The translations under genes and the position numbers were made by a program. Source: Tricholoma matsutake (taxonomy: Eukaryota; Basidiomycota; Agaricomycetes; Agaricales; Tricholomataceae). From it: DNA of 64,000 bases. Below, piece by piece: positions 11,420 through 24,351 of this stretch (position 1 is the stretch's first letter; each line of letters opens with the position of its first letter). The stretch spans positions 372,001 to 436,000 of the forward strand of contig AP026543.1 in the NCBI GenBank assembly GCA_026075535.2, in the 5' to 3' direction. The notes beneath the pieces are model-generated. The model did no database searches. It saw only the letters and a program-made list of their open reading frames with translations, and was not told the DNA's origin.

Positions 11420-11924
11420 TGTGGGGCAGGTGCTGGTTGTTCCTTGCCAGTTCTGGGTGTTGTTGTGTCGTATTCCTGGTTTGGTGGGGTTTGGGGGAGC
11501 CGTTAGCATGGCATGGCAGGCATGAGGGTGGGGGTACATACCTGGCAGGTACCCACTACACAGCGCCATCCCTCATACGTCGGAGCTGCTGTTCCCCCCT
11601 TTTCATTTGTCATTTGTCATTTGAGGTGCATGGATGCCCATTTTCATGGTCATCATCACATCATTACTGTAAAAAGATAAAGCAAAATAATTAGCTAGTA
11701 TAATAAAAAGAGAGAGAGAAACTTACAGGGGCCCAAATGACAAACACATCATTTGGGCCAGTGTTGCATGCGAGGTGGTTCATTTGTAACCATGAAGAGT
11801 TGTTGATGATGGAGTGGTATGGCTTTGTTTGCACAAGTAACTTGAACAAAAGTAGCAAGTATTTTGAAACTCAGTTGTGTGGGACAGGATTTTCACCAAT
11901 TTTTGACTTCAAAAACCTTGCATT

Positions 11925-12105
11925 GGTTCTCGGTTCAAACCTGTTTGAACTGAGTTCACATAAATGCTAGGGGTGCCAAACCTGGGACCAAACCTACTGA
12001 GGAGGGAGAGAACCAGAACCAGACCGAACCAGAACCACAGGTTCAGTTCAGGGGTTCAAGGTTCGAACCGAGGTTCTGGACTGAACTTTGGAATCCCTAA
12101 TTTCA
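11925..12105 (-). repeat. GGTTC/GAACC-rich repeat, right copy
   Basis: Irregular GAACC and GGTTC units. On the minus strand it begins TTGAAATTAGGGATTCC, resembling the left edge at 10885. A second internal edge, CTAGGGGTGCC, occurs at about 11968. The region between the two copies (11420-11925) contains no supported gene. Confidence 0.55.
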
Positions 12106-12424
12106 ACAGAACTCTTCCTAAATTTGTTCTCTGTATATTCACAATATGCCTTATAGATTTATAAGCCAATGCCCCATGTGAAGGGGAAACATACGATGAA
12201 GAAGTTTTCATAGGTATAAACACCATCAAGGCATTTTGAGGAATGTGGAACTCATCGCATGGAGATAAATATAGGTCAGAAAGCATCGCGGATAATTCTT
12301 CAGAGGAGTAGATTTCGGGGATATTTGCAGTGCGCTCAATAAATATAGAGGAGTCAGAAGAGTTGAACAAGATGATGAAAGCACACTGTTCCAAAATTTC
12401 ATTCTCTAACACTGAAAATCCTCA

Positions 12425-14949
12425 TGAACTACTTTTCAACGATGGTGCAATTGAGGTATCGAGGGAATGGTAGTGGTCTGAGTTGAGTTCGGATTGCATA
12501 TCGTAATAGTTTGGGCTTTGTTCCAATAGTTTCTAATGACGCTTTCTGTTAAGATGTTGAAAGGTCATCTGAGTAGAATATCGTAAGCCGAGTCATGAAT
12601 AACATGTATCTGCATGTATAGAGTGATTCCACCAAGATCGTGCATGCTAAGTGGAGTGTTTTGTCCACAGTACCATTGGCAGACTGCATCAGAAGCTGAA
12701 TCGAGGAGTCGTATGCTAGACCAAGTTCATTACAGATATCTTTGGCCATCAATATGATCAAGGAACCAGGATCGACAACACTTTCTACCTGGTTGTTACC
12801 ATGGACATCCATAATAACTGATCTAATTGATGAAGTTTCTTTAGTGATGACAAAAGGCTGAGGGATTTCACTGGGTCGGAGACTGCTAATATAGGTCTCG
12901 TATGGGTCGGGCACAATAATCGCGTTGGGACTAAACATGTTTGTTGCGTTGTTTCTGGATTGTGGGACTTGTTTCGGTGTGACCTGTTCTCTCCATTTTG
13001 TTTGAACCTCGGGTGAAAGCAAGAGTAGTTCTTCCAATGTAAGCATATGATCGGCATCTTCATCGAGCGCAAAAAGATATTGTGCACGATTTTCTCATTC
13101 TGTACTGGTGCCTGTGTCACATACAATGGTCCCTCTTTCTCTTTACCCTTCGATGCGCCAGTGAAGTTCCTTTCATGTGGTGGTAAATAGGTATTCTCCC
13201 TGACCGATGCATATGGGTGTACTGAGGTTTGCATTGGGGGTATGGTGGTCGATGGCGAAGTGGTCGATGCAGGAGAAGTTGGTGTCAATGTTGGAGCCAT
13301 AGTTGAAGTCAAAGGGTTGACCATTGTTGATGAAGATGTCAAGGGTGCTGGGACTGGAGCAGTAGACATTACGATGCAGGGACAGGGGTTGTCATGGCCA
13401 GAACCAAATTTCGAACCTCTTTGTTCGGACATGAAAATGGTTGGCCACTTCAAAGCGAGAATATTTCACGCTCAAGAGCCACTATTCTATCTTCAGAGTC
13501 AGCAGTCAACATCGAATTATGATAAATGCCTTTTGTTCCTGATCCCGATGTAGAAATGGCATCGCCCTCTGTTATTGAAGTGATTGCAGCTGAGGTTGAA
13601 TTAGTCGAAGTCAAAGGTGCTGTTGGTGCGATGCTGAATAAGAGTGTAGCTGCCGGGGTTGCATCTGGGTTGCATTTCCACCATTCATCAATGTGTTCCT
13701 TGATAAACCTGCCAGGAATGCTTTGAGGGGTGAATTGTCTGTTTGGAAGTACAATCTTTCCTTCCGCATTTCGCTTACACTTCCCTTCATTCAAGTACAA
13801 CTGACAAACCATACAGTCAGGGATAAAATGTCCCAATAAACTGCAAAATATGCAAAGGAGTGTGTCGATGTGTGCCTGTCTGTCTGCCAAATTAGTGCGA
13901 GGATTTTTAGTACCTGCGATATGTGTAGCAATGGTGCTAGCAAATCGTTCGAACATTGCATTTAAATCTTTGGTTTTAATCGTAATAGTTCTGGGTGACG
14001 AGGTGACCATATTTCCGATGTTCGATGTCAAGTGCAATGAAGAGGTTGATTGGTGGATTACTGAGTTCAATGTGTTGGAGCCTGCTAGTACAAATTTTGC
14101 CACGTCATGTATATCGTTGAGCAGATATGAATCATTGGGATAATGGCCGGGGAATTTGAGTTCAAGTCGTCGAGCAATTTGAGTCCATAAGCCAGGTTGG
14201 AATCCTCGAACATAAGCTCTGCTTTGCTCAGCTTCCAAGATCCTATTCTTTGCTTGCAAAAAGTGAGTAATGTTGTAGAACATGCAATAATACATTCCTA
14301 AGTCATTCATGTCAAATATCCCAATGCATAGCTGTTCTCCCACTAATTTGTCCATGTCCAATATGCTCCACTTGTGATCGTCTTCTGAGCCGGGATAGAG
14401 TTTATGTACTGCTGTTCAAAATTCATTGAATGATGTGCCGGGCTGATACTCTGGAAACAATTCTCAGAGTTTGGAAGAGTCGATGTCGAGGTAGCGACAA
14501 GCATGTTTCTTCATCAGATTTGATTCAGTGACGCTGCAGGTCGGGAATAATAGTTCAAGCTCTTCAAAGTATCATCGGAGCTTTCGAGGCTGTGTCAGGT
14601 CGAAGTTTGGAGCAGTCGAGTGCCCACAAGCTGGCATCGCAGTTTGGGTAGTCATGAATGTGATGACTCTAGGGGTAGGGGTTAAGACTTGTGTAATAGA
14701 TGGTAGAGGTGTCAAAGTTGTTGGAAGGATGAATGAAGAGGTTGATGATGATGACAAAGAAGTAGATGACGATGTGGAAGGCAATGATATAGGTGAAGGA
14801 GATAGTCTACGATGAGTAGACTCTGCTTTGGAAACAGGAATTAGAATGTCCCCCAATTGTTCGAGAGATTCAAAGGCATTGCGAGTATTGATACGAAGAT
14901 CTCTCACTTGTGTTGGCCTAAGCCGAGGAAGTCGAGGTTGGTCCAACAA
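12425..14949 (-). pseudogene. Ty3-type gag-protease remnant of a retrotransposon
   Basis: Minus-strand remnant, read in three frames. The N-terminal part (14949-14572) is Ser/Thr-rich and ends FDLTQPRKLR. The next segment continues in frame through TGA codons at 14574, 14466 and 14418 into a long gag-like block (14361-13450) with a zinc knuckle CIFCSLLGHFIPDC (CX2CX4HX4C). After frame changes, 13046-12549 carries a retropepsin-like motif VDPGSLIILMA with a long conserved context, and homology-like sequence fades near 12425. All three stops are TGA, two or three at sites where CGA (Arg) is expected. No RT or integrase follows, so this is a 3'-truncated copy. I recognise the gag-protease type from Agaricomycetes but cannot name the family. 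Confidence 0.7.
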
Positions 14950-16180
14950 TGAAATGATTCAGAAACCCTCGCAGTGGGCTCCAAAAATGATGATACTCAA
15001 CCCAGGAAAACCATCAAAACAGCCGATGAGGCAATCAATGATATTTGTGACAAGTCAGAGGAAGGGAGTGAGACATTCCGAATGTTTGTGATCAAACCTA
15101 TGGGAAGATAACTAGTTGGTACTAGTCGTGAAGGTAGTGCTATAGGAGACGAAGGTATTCGATGCAGTCCGATGGGATATTGATTGACATCGAGGACAAT
15201 TGATGAGATCGACAGCGAATGAGTTCTATCGTTGATGGTTGACGTGTGAATTCCAAGGACCTTTCGATAGGTCAATAGTATACAAAAGGTATAGCAAATA
15301 GCTATGAAGTGTTGAACTGGTTACTACTGCTAGCGACAAGAGGATCGAAGGAGGATTGAGGACGCGATAATCGCAGAGGTTTCTCATCAATTGAGAAAAC
15401 CCGTAGAGACTTAGATTGTTTTAGAAAGTTGATCAGATGCTTAGAACTGTATATGAGATGATAGGTGAAGACAATTTCTTGTATTTCCAAGTAGATACTA
15501 CAGAGTTTTATATGTTTTAAAGAAACTTCCTAAAATGGAATGAGAAACATGTGTAGAACATGGGGCAAAAGATATGAGTTAAGGCACAAGGCCAAAAAGG
15601 AGACTGGAATCCCAACAAGAAAGATATATATATCATATGATGAAAGAGTAATAAAGAGTATAGAACTAAAAGGGGACTGTCCTTTGTGTATAAATTGTGC
15701 TAAGTCTCACAATAAGTGGGTTCTGTGCACGATAGGAACTTGGAACGAGGCTGACCTACTATCAGCAGGTTTGGGCATGAGTTGGAATCCTTCCTGGTGC
15801 ATGGTATTCCACCATATAGATAACAAATGCAGTGCCCGATGTTGCTCATAGTCTCTCAATATTGATCAATGATGCTTGACAATGGTCAACAATGGTCAAC
15901 AATGTTTGATTGCGGTTGCAGTTTGTTTGAAGATGATTGGGGATGTTTGATGGTCATTTAGAAGGGGTCTTAGGGGCTTTTGACGTAGTCCTAAGGTTGT
16001 GCAATGTGGTCTCTTGGTACAATTGATGTTGCTGGTGATGTTTTGATGCGGTCAATATGATATCACAATCAATAGACTGGGTCGTGCTGCATCTGGGACC
16101 TTATAGGAGTTAGCTGATGTGTTTAGAATGTGTTTAAAATGACGTATCAGCCTTTGAGCCAAGGAGACAACCTATCAGCA
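14950..16180. other. Gap with no supported gene
   Basis: This may include the leader of the retroelement at 12.4-14.9 kb, but no LTR was identified. Short open frames (15302-15490 on minus, 15540-15851 on plus) show no motif. At 15870-15910 a short GGTCAACAAT direct repeat is present. Confidence 0.5.
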
Positions 16181-16229
16181 TCAAGGCAAAAATTCTGTTG
16201 GGAACACCTGTGTCCTGTACATGCACCAT

Positions 16230-16667
16230 CTAAACTTTGATAGCATCATGTTCAGCTCTGATGTGAGCAAGATGAGCATGTTTCTGTGAAAGTGGAAATA
16301 TGTGCCCCAATGGTTTTCCAGCAGGATCATTACCACCTGCAGCAGCACAAGACAGGCAAACACAGAGGAACTCTGCCTTGTGGGAGGGCATGGAATGGAA
16401 TGGGAACAGTGAGACTGGAAGAGAAGAGGGTACTGGTAAAGGGCCAGAAAGATATGCTGTGTTAACATGAGCATAAGCAGCCTGTAGGAGAAAGAGATGA
16501 GACAAAAACTGAGGAAAGAGCGGATTTATAGGAAATTGGTGGTATGTCGTCAATGCAATGGGATTTGTATTTCCAACATCATTGTCCATTCTCTGAAAAC
16601 CAAACAAGAATTGCCTAATTCGACCAGAAGAATGATATGTGGATGCAACCAGAAAGTGGGTAAACAA
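16230..16667 (-). other. Open frame with a CxxC motif, uncertain
   Basis: A 145-codon open frame on the minus strand; the most gene-like part starts at an internal Met before SHKAEFLCVCLSCAAAGG and continues as an Ala/His-rich stretch. Cys-rich N-terminal pieces of this style precede transposase ORFs of large DNA elements in basidiomycetes. No transposase domain follows, so it is at most a fragment. Stated as weak inference. Confidence 0.25.
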
Positions 16668-16717
16668 GAACCCAGATCAGTGGGCAACAGACCCATTGCA
16701 AAATGAGTAAATGGAGA

Positions 16718-17110
16718 AGAAGCCAACAATTCACTGTGTTAATGCCAAAGAATCATCAGGCCTCAGGATGATCCATATCATTGAAGATGCTGACTTGAAG
16801 CTTGGAGTCCAACAGGAAGATACTTGCAGTGTAGGTGAGCAAAGGAAGTGGACAGGATAATCGAGGTAGAAGAAGCCAACAATTTGCTGCATCAACGCCA
16901 ATGAATCATCAGGCCTCAGGATGATCCAGATCATAAAAGATGCTGACTTGAAGCTTGGAGTCCAACAGGAAGATACTTGCAGCATAGGTAAGCAAAGGAA
17001 GTGGACAGGATAATCAAGGTAGAAGAAGCCAACAATTCGCTGCATTAATGCCAACAAATCATCAAGCCTCAGGTTAATCCAGATTGAAGAAGCTGACTTC
17101 CAATGTCTTG
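16718..17110 (-). repeat. 153-bp tandem repeat, about 2.6 copies
   Basis: Units start at 16718, 16871 and 17024, exactly 153 bp apart. 153 is 51 codons, and the minus strand stays open across all copies, giving a repeated peptide with FYLDYPVHFLC and SFKSAS. The open frame may be a by-product of the period being a multiple of three. Unit differences are mainly transitions. It lies just beyond the 3' end of the WD40 pseudogene. Confidence 0.85.
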
Positions 17111-17328
17111 GAGGTGAACTTGTTGGGTGGCGTGGATGGATCTGTGTCACAAATGTGACACAACTTGTATGACTGTCATTTCATCTATGGTCATCGACCA
17201 CCACATCGCAACACCTTGGCTGCAGTTAACTGAGCCAAGGCATGTCTACAACATCCTCACCAACCCTTACCCTCATTCTTTGGCTCACCTCATTCCAGGG
17301 TCTTAGTGGTCTCACACCTTTGTCGCAG

Positions 17329-18898
17329 TTAACTGGGCAAAATTCTCCATGTTCTGCAATACCGACAGCTCATTTCTTGTGCCATGACCCATTGCAATTC
17401 TGTAAGCCATCTCCCCTGCCCCTTCATGATGCTGTAGACATGTGCCATTGCAGTGACCAGCATGAGAGACCACACAATAACATCAATGACAGCAGTAATG
17501 GTGCAGCTCTTCACACTGGTGTGATCAGTGCTTGCAGGATGCTTCCACTTCCAGACCAAGATTGGCATAGCAGCACAGCTGCTTGCCGAGGCACTCATGA
17601 TCGTAGTCTTTCCATCATTATCAAATGTCTATATCATTCTTGTTGGAGCCAATCCTTTCAATTTCACTATTTTACTCATGGTTATTGTCTGCACTCCTTC
17701 TTTGCTTGTGTGCTTGAGAGTATCCAAACACCACCCACTCTTTCTCTCAAAGATATAGACCAAACCATGGTCACTGCCAGCAATGACAATGCGTGAGTCA
17801 GACATGAAGCACACTCCTTTCAGATATGTTTCTGTGGGTCTTTTGTTGCAAATGTTCATATAAACTCGCCCCTGTCAAGTTTGTAGAGATCAAATCCATT
17901 TCCCACATTATCCATGATGCATAACCCACGCTGGAGGTCAACTGCAGCATTTCCACTTGGTATGATTAGCATTGATGCTGTTGATTTCCTTTGAACAACT
18001 CACATTTTGGAACCCAATTTCACTGTTGTTATCCATTTTCCATCATTTCCCCCATATGTATGCCTGAATGTAGGATTGGTGAACAGACAACATGTACTGT
18101 TCTAGTTGTGACTCACACTGCACCATCGTGGACATGCAAGTCTTTCATAGGATTGTCTGCAATACCATAACTGTAGCTACCAGCATGCAGCGGTTGAAGT
18201 TTCCTGCTACTGGAATTGAAAGTCCAAATGAGAACGCAGTTATCCCTGGTACTGGTGGCAATGCAAGTTGATGATCTGCCTGAGGTATTGGCAGCAATGC
18301 ATAATATCTTGCCACCTTTTGCAATGCACACTGAGTAAATGATCTTGAAGTGTCCCTATGTCTCATATCAAGCTCTGCTGTCCCCAGAATATTGTTACTG
18401 ACCTCGTTTGGTCGGTGTTGCAGAAAGACCAGCCAACCAAGTGCATTTCCATAACATAAAGTGTTGAAAGCTTCATTCCTGCTAGTTATCCATGCCGTGC
18501 AATTTACTTGCACTCAGGCATTGAAGGGCTGCTGAGGAATGATGAGCTGGTCATAAGTCTTGATGTCCCAAACTTTGATTCCATTGGCTCCTTTTAACAG
18601 TCAATTAAATGCTGGACCAGTGTCCAGTGACTTACCCCCACTCATGAGAAGGTTTACATTTTGTGATAGGGTGAGGCTTATGACTGGACCTATGTGTCCA
18701 TCCAGTTTCACAACCAGATGGCTGTTGAACTTGTCAAAGAAGGATAGCATATCTCAATGTGGTGTTGGTGGTGATGGGATTATAAGGATACTTTCGTGTC
18801 TCACATTGCTCTTATATCTTCTTCACATCACCATTCCATGTCATGCCAGTCATCCCTGTTTGCTAATTGTTGATGTTTCCTCAGCAATGAGTCCTTAA
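17329..18898 (-). pseudogene. WD40-repeat protein pseudogene, CpG-decayed
   Basis: Minus-strand remnant of a WD40 protein. Blade-like segments in order: LDGHIGPVISLTLSQNVNLL, GIKVWDIKTYDQLIIP, FNTLCYGNALGWLVFLQHRP, CIATSTRDNCVLIWTF, LCIMDNVGNGFDLYKL and VIAGSDHGLVYIFERKSG. The last exon ends in a hydrophobic segment (IVWSLMLVTAMAHV), likely a C-terminal membrane anchor. Likely introns include one near 18590-18635 (GTAAGT...AAAAG). Four in-frame TGA codons occur (ending at 18754, 18514, 18000 and 17856), fitting CGA-to-TGA change, and there are at least two frameshifts. WD40 proteins of this type are strongly expanded in Agaricomycete genomes, often near transposons. The cellular role is unknown. 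Confidence 0.7.
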
Positions 18899-19025
18899 CT
18901 AAGAGGACATTTCTATTGTTGTCATTGGCAGAATGGAACCATTGGGAGTTATTGTTTCATTCCAATTCAAAAACCAAATATAGAAATACATAGATTTTCA
19001 TACATATCTTGGTGTCGGGCCACTG

Positions 19026-19872
19026 TTGGCGCCCACTGATAGCCCATTCATACTGCCATCCTATAGTCAATGTATACCCACCTTGATGGCCTTTTTCTCA
19101 GTAATTGCTCCTTTCTTCAAGCCTAGCACTCCACCCCCGACTCTTCCTATCCCCCTTGCTCAAACGGAGTTAGGAACCCTCACTTGCACCCCCAAGAAGG
19201 TTCTTGCACAGGAGGAAATCAGCCATCTCCATCTTGGTTCCACAGCAGAAATGTCATCAGCTCCTGCAGTCAATTTACAACATCCACCTTATGTGAAGCC
19301 TATTTTGTATCATGGTAATCGCCCAAAGTCAACCACCAAACCTGCTGCTCCTCCAGCACGATACAAGAGTCCCTCTACCTCTTCTGAATTGTCTTCAGAA
19401 GAAAGTGACTCTGATGATGAGCCGATCCCAAAACCTAGTGGCGAAGCTGGGCAACCAGGCCATGGTGGATATAACTTGGAAGATGCTTTGGACTGGGATC
19501 CAAAGGACTTTGTGAAACTTAAGGTATTTATCTGTTCATCCACATGTTTTCATTCCATGCTTAAGGAGTATATTAGAAATGTGTCAAACATGTTATGCAT
19601 GAGCACCTGGACCTAACCTAGAGTTATTCAAGCCAAAGTCTTGCTCTTATCCATGTTGTTCAGGACTTGGTACATCATCCTTTTTCATGGTAGTTTGTAA
19701 TTAATTTTCTATAAAGGTTGTTTTGCAATTCCCTGCTCTCAACAGCTACTCTAGAGGATGGCCTGTCATTGACATAATCAGGTTACATCTGAAGTACACT
19801 TCTGGACATGCTCGACTACAAAAGCAGAAAGCTGCTGCAGGGAAGAACTTCAGCAGGAAACAAAGAATATAA
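19026..19872 (+). pseudogene. GYNL-motif conserved Agaricomycete protein, fragment
   Basis: Plus-strand remnant with at least two exons. The first (19026 to about 19522) has a Pro-rich start, a Ser/Asp/Glu-rich linker and ends GGYNLEDALDWDPKDFVKLK before a GTATTT donor. The second (about 19717-19872) reads FPALNSYSRGWPVIDIIRLH followed by LKYTSGHARLQKQ and a TAA. The pair GYNL...W and a later WPV.DIIR..LKYTSG..R is a combination I know from large families of unnamed proteins in Agaricomycetes. Several internal exons of the usual family member seem missing or unrecognisable between 19522 and 19717. Function unknown. Confidence 0.5.
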
Positions 19873-22054
19873 GTTTAGTTGTAAGTGCCCTAGTTTGACA
19901 TTACAATGGCAACCAACATTCTTCTTTGACTGAATGTGACATTGAAATTTGGGGATATTTCTGTCAGTTGTGGAAAATAATTTACCTGAGATGACCGTCT
20001 CGAGATCATCATCTGTATGTACACTTAGTAAATTAAATCCCTTCTTGTGGTGCATTTAAATAATAACCACTGATCTGGGTGTGATCTATCCCCAGAGGAT
20101 ATTTGAAACCATGCTATAGTCAAAGGATATCAACACTCGGTAGATAACTTCAACTGGATATCATTCTACCTCATCTTTGAGTTAAATGTCTGGTTGTACA
20201 AGGTTGTATACTAGGTTGATATCCTTGTCACATGGTTGTCAAAGAAGCCTAACCGTGTTTAGGTTATATAGAATGTGTAATTAGGTTTGACAGCTGCCGG
20301 AGCTTCCCACAACATATTTGAACATTACCTGGACTGCAAACTTAGGCAAATCCCCATCTCTTCAACCTCCATTCTTTTGCAATGCCAGAGGATCCTACCC
20401 AAGCACAGAAGGAGGTTTGCCAGGGATGCAAGTGCTGCTGCCATGGGTAAAGTCTTCTGTCATCTCATGATTCCACATAATGACAACTCAAATCCTCCAG
20501 AGAAACTCCAGCCTCGCCCAAGCATATTTACACCCACTGTGGACAGCAGTAAGTAAATTTCTTCCCTTCACAGAGTCAAATAATTGATGCTCCTCAACAA
20601 TGTCAGTTCTCGATTGTCTTCTGAGTTCAATGTCCCACAGTCTGTCAGTCCCTTCACTGACTTGGGTGTTTCGTCTGGACATGAAAATTGCGCTGGTGAG
20701 TACTACCATCTGTCATTTTCAGTTTATATGAATATGTTCCTTGAAGATTTTATGCTGGAGGAAATGGTTGAATTGCTCCATTTGAGTGGTGAGGATCTTG
20801 AATGCGACCTCGATGCTCTCCAGTCATGCATGGATGCAACATCATTGATGCTGGGACAAGGCTTTGCCAACATCTCAGCCATTCTTCTCAATTCCCTTCC
20901 TAACCCTAAGGATGCTGTCTGGAGATTAAACCCTCACTACAAATTCACTCAGGAAAGGGGCACAATGTGATCTGATCTACTTATATGCACTTAGTTTGTT
21001 ATGTTTATGCATTGTATTAGACTTTTGGAATGAAGTTGTTACAAAATGCTGATGACTCAAGAATGGACCCTCAATAGAGCTCAACACAAATGGGTATTAT
21101 TGAGATGGTACATGTGAGCCTGCAATGTAATCGGCAGCCTCAATAGAACTGAGAGCATTGGTGATATGTAATCTGCAAGGGAAGCAGGCCTTTCAGCTTG
21201 TTTGAAATTGTAACTGAGAATCTGTTGTACATAAGCAAGGCTGTAAAGTGATTGAAAAAATCATGACCTACTTCTGCATAAACCAATCAGAAAGGATAGT
21301 GCCTCGATCTCTCATGTTCACATAACAGCCATTAGATCCTATTCTCATGACAACAACATCACCTTGATGACTGGCACCCCAAAGATGATGCAGAGATTGA
21401 TTTGGTTGGAGTCAGCAATGTCATTTGAAGAAAACTGAGAAGCAGTAACTATGATGACCTTCATGAACAGTGATTGTGCAGTCATGTATGTAGGGTTGTA
21501 GCACTGCACCCTCAAAGACATTTTCCACATATAGATAATGGTAAGCATATCATGATGCAGTGGATTGCTGCGAGGTGATGAGAACCTGACGGGGCTTGTA
21601 TGCTACGGTCAAATAAAGATGTGAATGCAACTTTGCCTCCCATGTTTCCTAATCTATGATCAGCATGTCTGCATGATACAATACCCTGCAATTAAGCATC
21701 ACTCACCTGACAGGATGCAGGCACATAACTATGGGTATTGACCATGAATGAGTGGAGGAAATTCAGTGAATGCAATGAGGCTGGAAGAAGTAGAATGGAT
21801 GGGTGACCAGTGCAGGTGATGAAAGTAAATATGGAATGTGTTAAAGATGCCTGAGCCAATGACTTTTAAAGCAATGGAGAGCCCCTGATAAAACAATTAT
21901 CAAGTAGATTGAATATTCCATGCGCAACTGTGCAGATCCATGAACCTAGCCTAAACAAGAATGCAATGAACAGGACCATTGTTCTTGCCAGACAGCCTAG
22001 GATAAATGGAGAAACCTTGAGAAACAGCAGCAGGGAAGTCGACACCACATATGG
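19873..22054. other. Gap with one unrecognised open frame
   Basis: The only notable open frame is 20584-20970 (plus, 128 codons), with an acidic/Leu-rich segment (LEDFMLEEMVELLHLSGEDL) that looks protein-like; a second frame at 20287-20556 precedes it across about 30 bp. They may be exons of a decayed gene, but I recognise no family. Nothing else is supported in this stretch, which is CpG-poor. Confidence 0.4.
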
Positions 22055-24351
22055 ATGTCAACTTTATTGTTTGTCAGGTTGCTAGGCAGGCCAAATACAA
22101 ATTTAAAGGGAGGATATGACATCTCAGACCCATCTCATTTAATCATGTCCCATAGCACATTGAGCAACCTGCCAACAACACCATTGTTTCTCCCTTCCAT
22201 GCTTTCTCCCAATGAAGAAATGGAAGTAGACCCAGAAAATCCCTGGAATGATCATCACAGTGCAGTCCAGGAAAAATCAACAACTGACAGTGAGTATCAA
22301 TGGGATGAGGGACAGAACCATGATTTGCATGGAACACAGGTCAATCCAAAGTATCATCACAAGTAAATGGTTTCATTTACCCTCCTTATTTCAGACAATC
22401 AAATGTCCATATGTCAATGAAGATCATCCTCACATTCCACAGGTGCAGACAAAGAAGGTAAACCTGCAACAGATGTTCAGACATGGCTGTTTTATTGGGA
22501 ATCAAGAGCTCAGGCTTTGCCAAAAGCTGAAGAAGCAACAGATGGTGATCCATCAGCAGAAGGACAACCAACCCCACTCAGATGTGCTTCACCACGTTGA
22601 ACTCCAGAAGACTTTGGAGATGCATGATGAGGCAGTGCATGCAAGGGAACAGGCCATGCTCGAACAGCTCACAGCATTACAGGTAAGTACACAACAACCA
22701 TGAGGATCAGGGCTGAAGTCGACAATCCAGGCTGACAAAGATAATGAGTTAACAGCTATGGCACATAAACTGGAATGGGGGAGACTGGTGCGCCATCAAA
22801 AGGCTCTGCTACAACAGCTAAATGCTCTTATAGCATCTAGGACGAAGCAGCAAGACCCTGCAGCCCCAACTGAGCACCATACAGAACCATGGACCCTCGT
22901 GATCAGCTATGCATACAGAACCTAAAATTTTGGCACAGATACACCATCAAAAAAAGGTCTCATGGATAAAGCAAAGGATGGTCCTAGTGCTCTCTTCAGA
23001 TGAAGTGTGTATCCCTGTTACTATGCATTCCAAGGCCATTCATTAGAATGACTCTTCTTTAGTCTGGTCCTGCAGATTCACCATCAACGCCAGAAGACAC
23101 AGATCAGGAGGAAGCAATGGATCAAGAATTAACCATGGGCAAGCATTGCCTCAAGAAACTCATGGAAGACTGTGCCATCTGCACTGTACAGCTTGTTGGG
23201 TATACATTCCAGGGCATGGCCACATTGCAAACAACCCAAATCTAAGTGAGAACTGCAAGCTGAGAAGCAGGCAGACACCAAGGACGAACACTCAGTTTTT
23301 CTGGTAGGTTGCACAATACAATATAGCATCGGTAACTGATGCTGCGAAGTCTCTTATATGGGATCTCATCAAAAATGTGTTCAGTGTGGATAATGGTGAG
23401 GATTTTGTGCTGCACAACTGTCCACCACTCGAAGTTATCCATGCTTATGAAAGGGGCCACAGAGAAGGCCCTGATGAGGAAAATTTACAACTTGACATGA
23501 GGGGCAAGAAACCTTCCAGGTGGAATGAGAGGGTGGGGCAGATTTTGCTAGATAAACTGCTTCTAACAAAGTCAGATGGCTGGGCTGATCTCCCAGAAAG
23601 ATCCAAAGCATATTTCCTCAACATGATCACAGAGAAGGTAGACTGTGCAAGAGGATATTGGAGGAAGGCCCAGCCAAAGATCAAAGATGATGGCAAGGTG
23701 GAAACATTGCAGGAGGTGGAAGATCAAATGATCATATCAAAGAATGAGAACGGCAAATATTCACACATGGGGAGACAGCACAGAGCAGTAGGTCTTAAAG
23801 TCCTTAGGTGATAATGAAACTAAGCATCCCTACAGAGATACAACCAGGGTTTAACCACTGTTCAATGGATGATCCAATTGAAACATGAAGAAGGAGCAAC
23901 AGACATTTCTGCATGGCAGTGGATGGAACGGCTTCTCCGACATCTTGGCAAAGACAGGATGAGCTCTGATGAAAGTGACATTGAAGGAGAACTCAACACA
24001 ACAGTATTTCATGTGAAAATGATGCCATGGAGGCATAACATTGACAAAGAACTGGATATCATTGACAAGCAGTGGGTCAAGGACAAGGACCTATTTTCGC
24101 CACGAGGATCAAAACCTGGGCGAAGAATATGTCACTACCGCAATCCACCTAGCAATCATCACCACATCTCCAATCTTCCATGTGAATTCTATGACAATGA
24201 TTGGTTTGAAGAACAAGACCCCAATGACAGTGGGCCCATCAAAAGAGAAGTTCAAGTGGATGAGAGTTGGGGCATGTTGAAAAGGGGGCAGGTAGGCTTG
24301 GGCAAGTGTACAATAAATGTATTGCTTTGCTGTGAGACAGCAGAACAATGA
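22055..24351 (+). pseudogene. Conserved Agaricomycete protein of unknown function, decayed, multi-exon
   Basis: Plus-strand gene remnant. The 3' half is best preserved: 23395-23787 (WNERVGQILLDKLL, LPERSKAYFLNMITE, YWRKAQPKIKDDGKVET) is joined by a 48-nt GT-AG intron (23788-23835) to 23836-24351 (ATDISAWQWMERLLRHLG, DRMSSDESDIEGE, VKMMPWRHNIDKELDIID, SPRGSKPGRRI, LPCEFYDNDWFEEQ). The order S-x-ESD...MLPWR..I..ELD.ID...SPRGSKP..R...N...LP..FYD..WF is a signature I associate with an unnamed family common in Agaricomycetes. The 5' half (22145-22700) encodes a Gln-rich coiled coil (ELQKTLEMHDEAVHAREQAM). Between 22700 and 23390 the frame is broken repeatedly. Function unknown; association with transposable elements is common. 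Confidence 0.55.

Noticed and set aside
12056..12412. 118-codon minus-strand open frame downstream of the gag-protease remnant
   Set aside because: It shows no motif, its end overlaps the GGTTC-rich repeat, and it does not match what usually follows this protease. Treated as chance.
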